A DNA stretch of 16,726 bases from a bacterium (GTDB lineage: Bacteria > Auribacterota > Auribacteria > Auribacterales > Auribacteraceae), in assembly GCA_021161885.1 (NCBI GenBank), contig JAGGZS010000017.1:1-16726 (forward strand), written 5' to 3'. Below are positions 14,225-16,726 of the stretch, in pieces. Under the pieces are notes generated by a model, which had not been told where the DNA came from, made no database searches, and was given only the letters and a program-made list of their open reading frames with translations. Position 1 is the stretch's first letter, and every line of letters starts with the position of its first letter. The position numbers and the translations under genes were made by a program.

Positions 14225-14851
14225 ATGGCGCGCTATTCAGGGCCAGTTTGCAAATTATGTAGAAGGGAAGGAATGAAACTTTTCCTTAAAGGGTTTAAAT
14301 GTTATACCGCAAAGTGTATCTATGAACGCAGAAGTTTTGCGCCCGGAGTGCACGGCAAAAGACGGACAAAGCTTTCTCCTTACGGTGAACAGCTTAGGGA
14401 AAAACAGAAGTTAAGAAGGATGTACGGAATTTTAGAAAAACAATTTCGAATCATGTTTCATAAAGCTTCCCGCCAAAAAGGTATAACAGGTGAAAACTTG
14501 TTAAGGCTTCTTGAACTGCGGTTGGATAATATTGTTTTTCGTGCTGGTTTTGCGCCGGCGAGAGCAGCTTCGAGAATGTTTGTAACGCATGGTCATGTTA
14601 CCGTTAACGGGAAGAAAGTAAATATTCCGTCATATCAGTTACGCGTATCGGATGTGATTGAAATAAAAAATAATGAAAAAAGCCGTAAATTAGCGCAGGA
14701 AGCTTTGAAAATGACAGAATCAAGATTAGTGCCTGAATGGCTTAAAACCGATAAGGAAAATTTTAAGGTTCAGATTCTTGATGTGCCTTCGCGGGAACAA
14801 ATGGATATACCTATCAACGAACAGTTGATTGTAGAGCTTTATTCAAAATAA
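14225..14851 (+). CDS. rpsD: 30S ribosomal protein S4, zinc-binding form
   Basis: Primary 16S rRNA-binding assembly protein, and in several bacteria an autogenous translational repressor. The 208 residues begin MARYSGPVCKLCRR; C9, C12, C26 and C31 form the zinc knuckle of the C+ S4 form. The core continues with SFAPGVHGKRRTKLSPYGEQLREKQKLRRMYG, and an S4 RNA-binding domain spans about 95-157 (RLDNIVFRAGFA, THGHVTVNGKKVNIPSYQL). AAAGGAGAT precedes the ATG. It follows rpsK after 50 bases and precedes rpoA after 47 bases; I saw no convincing promoter or S4-binding pseudoknot in the first gap, apart from the small hairpin. Confidence 0.98.
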   Translation: MARYSGPVCKLCRREGMKLFLKGFKCYTAKCIYERRSFAPGVHGKRRTKLSPYGEQLREKQKLRRMYGILEKQFRIMFHKASRQKGITGENLLRLLELRLDNIVFRAGFAPARAASRMFVTHGHVTVNGKKVNIPSYQLRVSDVIEIKNNEKSRKLAQEALKMTESRLVPEWLKTDKENFKVQILDVPSREQMDIPINEQLIVELYSK

Positions 14852-14898
14852 AACAATAGATTCAGAATTATTCGAGTTTTGACTGGGAGAAATAAGTT

Positions 14899-15948
14899 AT
14901 GACCATAAAAATTGGTAAATTTGAATTGCCAAAAATATTAGAAAAAGACGAAACTGTTTCATCTGAGAATTACGGCGTTTATTTGGCTGAACCTTTTGAG
15001 TCGGGTTTTGGAGTAACTCTTGGCAATTCTTTACGTCGCGTTTTGCTGTCATCTCTTGAAGGCGCGGCTATTACCGCTATTAAAATAGATAATGTGATGC
15101 ATGAATTTTCATCTGTTGAAGGTGTAGTAGAGGATATTTCCGAGATTATTCTTAACCTTAAAAGGGTTTTAATTAAAGTTCAAAGCCGTGACGAGAAAAA
15201 AGTCAGGATAGAAGCCGAAGGTCCTTGTGAAGTAAAAGCAGGGGATATTATGCTTGACCATACAATGGAAATAGTTAACCCCGATCATCATATTGCTACG
15301 TTATCAGAAGGCGGAAAATTATCAATGGAATTGGAAGTCAATATCGGCCGTGGCTATTATCCGTCTGAAAAAAATAAAAAACCGGATCACGTTATAGGTG
15401 TAATTCCAATAGATTCTATATTTACCCCTGTTGTGAAAGTCAAATATGAAGTTGAAAATACTCGTGTCGGTCAGATGACTGATTATGATAAACTTAAACT
15501 ATATATTTGGACAGACGGGCGCATCACCCCTGATGACGCGCTTTCTCAGTCTGCGGCGATAATGACAGAACATTTAGTTCCTTTTGTTGAGTTTAATAAC
15601 CAAATTTATGAAATAGAAAAAGAAGAAGTCGAAAAACGGGAAAAAAGCGAAACGGAAGAATTAGAAAGAATGCTCTTAATGAGTATTAATGAAATTGAAT
15701 TATCCGTCAGGTCGGCAAATTGTATAATGAGTGCTAATATTCAAAGTATAGGTCAACTTGTTCAGAAGACTGAAGGCGAAATGCTTCGATATAGGAATTT
15801 CGGCAAAAAATCTTTGAATGAGATTAAAGCCATTCTCGATGGTATGGGATTGAAATTGGGAATGACTATTCCTGAGGAAATTAAACGTAAAGTTGAGGAA
15901 AGACAAAAACAACAACTACCGGAACCGCAAGAAGTTGTTTCTGAATAA
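14899..15948 (+). CDS. rpoA: DNA-directed RNA polymerase subunit alpha
   Basis: Alpha dimer nucleates assembly of RNA polymerase; its C-terminal domain binds UP elements and activators. The 349 residues are somewhat longer than E. coli's 329. The N-terminal domain (about 1-235) has GFGVTLGNSLRRVLLSSLEGAAI and the insert domain with LDHTMEIVNPDHHIATL; the C-terminal domain (about 255-330) has VRSANC with R271, N274 and C275 (equivalents of E. coli R265, N268, C269) and the helix-hairpin-helix stretch NFGKKSLNEIKAIL. A charged linker rich in Glu and Lys (about 235-258) and a short Gln/Pro/Glu tail account for the extra length. GGGAGAA precedes the ATG. Confidence 0.99.
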   Translation: MTIKIGKFELPKILEKDETVSSENYGVYLAEPFESGFGVTLGNSLRRVLLSSLEGAAITAIKIDNVMHEFSSVEGVVEDISEIILNLKRVLIKVQSRDEKKVRIEAEGPCEVKAGDIMLDHTMEIVNPDHHIATLSEGGKLSMELEVNIGRGYYPSEKNKKPDHVIGVIPIDSIFTPVVKVKYEVENTRVGQMTDYDKLKLYIWTDGRITPDDALSQSAAIMTEHLVPFVEFNNQIYEIEKEEVEKREKSETEELERMLLMSINEIELSVRSANCIMSANIQSIGQLVQKTEGEMLRYRNFGKKSLNEIKAILDGMGLKLGMTIPEEIKRKVEERQKQQLPEPQEVVSE

Positions 15949-15984
15949 TTGTTGTTTTGATTTTAGAATAGGAGAATAAGTTTC

Positions 15985-16593
15985 ATGCGGCACAGGAAGT
16001 TAAATACTAGCTTAAATAGAACTAAAAGTCATCGCAAGGCAGCTGTAAAAAATATGATGCGGGGTATTTTGACTAATGAGAGAATAGTTACTACACTTAA
16101 AAAAGCTAAAGTAGCCTCGAAATGGACTGATAAAATAATTACTTTGTCAAAAAAGAATAACCTTGCCGCAATTCGTAAAGTTGAATCTATATTGCAGGAC
16201 AAAGATTTAATTTATAAATTATTCCATGAAATCGGACCTCGTTTCGCTGACCGAAACGGCGGTTATACCCGTGTCTTAAAATATAAAACCAGACGGGGCG
16301 ATGGAGCGGAATTAGCTATTCTCGAACTCACCGAACGGGAAGTTATGTCTATTGAAGAAACCGAACGCAAGAAAAAAGTTGAATCTAAAACAAAAGAACC
16401 ATCTGTAGAACAAATTGAGCAAACAACTTCTAGTTTAGCTGAACCGCAACCTGTAGACGTTGCCGCTAAAGAGGAAAATGAAGTTTTATCCAAGGAAATT
16501 ACTGAAGAGACAGCTGAAGATGCTCAAAGCAATGCTGCGGAAAAAGATTCGGATAATTCGCAAGACTCACAAGAAGAAACTGAAAAAAAATAA
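15985..16593 (+). CDS. rplQ: 50S ribosomal protein L17 with long acidic C-terminal tail
   Basis: 50S protein near the tunnel exit. Residues 1 to about 118 are a complete L17: RHRKLNTSLNRTKSHRKAAVKNMM at the start, LTNERIVTTLKKAK in the middle, then GPRFADRNGGYTRVLKYKTRRGDGAELAILEL. The usual length is about 115-130 residues; here a tail of about 84 residues (119-202) follows, with 20 Glu and 5 Asp by hand count, many Ser, Thr, Gln and Ala, and no hydrophobic core, so it is probably disordered. Extended L17 tails occur in some other phyla. TAGGAGAA precedes the ATG. It closes the cluster; no clear terminator follows in the window. Confidence 0.97.
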   Translation: MRHRKLNTSLNRTKSHRKAAVKNMMRGILTNERIVTTLKKAKVASKWTDKIITLSKKNNLAAIRKVESILQDKDLIYKLFHEIGPRFADRNGGYTRVLKYKTRRGDGAELAILELTEREVMSIEETERKKKVESKTKEPSVEQIEQTTSSLAEPQPVDVAAKEENEVLSKEITEETAEDAQSNAAEKDSDNSQDSQEETEKK

Positions 16594-16726
16594 AAAGTTT
16601 CTAATTTATAACTTAATCGTTCAGCCATCATTTAATTTACTTAAATTTCTTTGAAGATTTTGTTAAGTTCTTATTGTAATGTATTATTTATTTGAGTAAT
16701 ATATAATGAATTCATTCGTGTTAACA
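16594..16726 (+). other. A/T-rich sequence after rplQ with a possible promoter element
   Basis: These 133 bases hold no gene I can support. A perfect TATAAT lies at 16702-16707, with no good -35 hexamer at a proper distance, and it overlaps the 12-base perfect palindrome AATGAATTCATT at 16705-16716, which could be an operator or an accident of composition. ACTTAA (16639-16644) and TTAAGT (16663-16668) could pair weakly, but no G-C-rich hairpin with a T run is present, so I do not call a terminator. Confidence 0.25.

Noticed and set aside
16460..16654. Overlapping plus-strand frame within and beyond the L17 tail
   Set aside because: Lysine-rich shadow of the glutamate-rich tail in another frame; no binding site and no recognisable homology.
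1..16726. Insertion sequences, CRISPR arrays, tRNA genes or other accessory elements
   Set aside because: The genes are packed with short gaps and are all recognised translation-cluster members; no direct repeats, transposase or RNA gene structure was seen.

Overview
This window is a single, uninterrupted, same-strand (+) bacterial translation super-operon: the end of the str region (tuf) joined directly to the S10, spc and alpha ribosomal protein operons. Thirty-one protein genes fill almost all of the 16.7 kb, in the order tuf, rpsJ, rplC, rplD, rplW, rplB, rpsS, rplV, rpsC, rplP, rpmC, rpsQ, rplN, rplX, rplE, rpsN (zinc type), rpsH, rplF, rplR, rpsE, rplO, secY, adk, map, infA, rpmJ, rpsM, rpsK, rpsD, rpoA, rplQ. 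Every expected member is present and intact except rpmD (bL/uL30), which has no room because rpsE and rplO overlap. I see no mobile elements, CRISPR arrays, tRNA or rRNA genes, and no gap above 135 bases.

Organism: a bacterium with a low-GC genome (A/T-rich third positions, frequent ATA and TTA codons), canonical Shine-Dalgarno sequences and standard code. Zinc-binding forms of S14, L36, S4, L24 and adenylate kinase, an adk-map-infA segment, and loss of L30 fit several deep-branching phyla. Elusimicrobiota- or Omnitrophota-like lineages are a guess only; the sequence alone does not settle this.

Layout: 1-1212 EF-Tu (with codon use unlike the rest); 1237-2883 S10, L3, L4; 2884-3010 the only sizeable internal gap, holding a promoter-like sequence followed by a terminator-like hairpin; 3011-9774 L23 through S5; 9761-13225 L15, the SecY translocon channel, adenylate kinase, methionine aminopeptidase and IF-1; 13243-16593 L36, S13, S11, S4, RNA polymerase alpha and an L17 with a long acidic tail; 16594-16726 A/T-rich sequence leading out of the cluster.

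Together these genes supply the ribosome's core proteins, tRNA delivery (EF-Tu), initiation (IF-1), removal of the initiator methionine (Map), membrane protein export (SecY), nucleotide balance (Adk) and the RNA polymerase scaffold (alpha). The content is conventional. I found no undescribed biological system; the points worth a second look are regulatory or lineage-specific: the attenuator-like rplD-rplW gap, a nine-G tract serving as the rplP ribosome binding site, the missing L30 gene, the L17 tail and the divergent tuf codon use.
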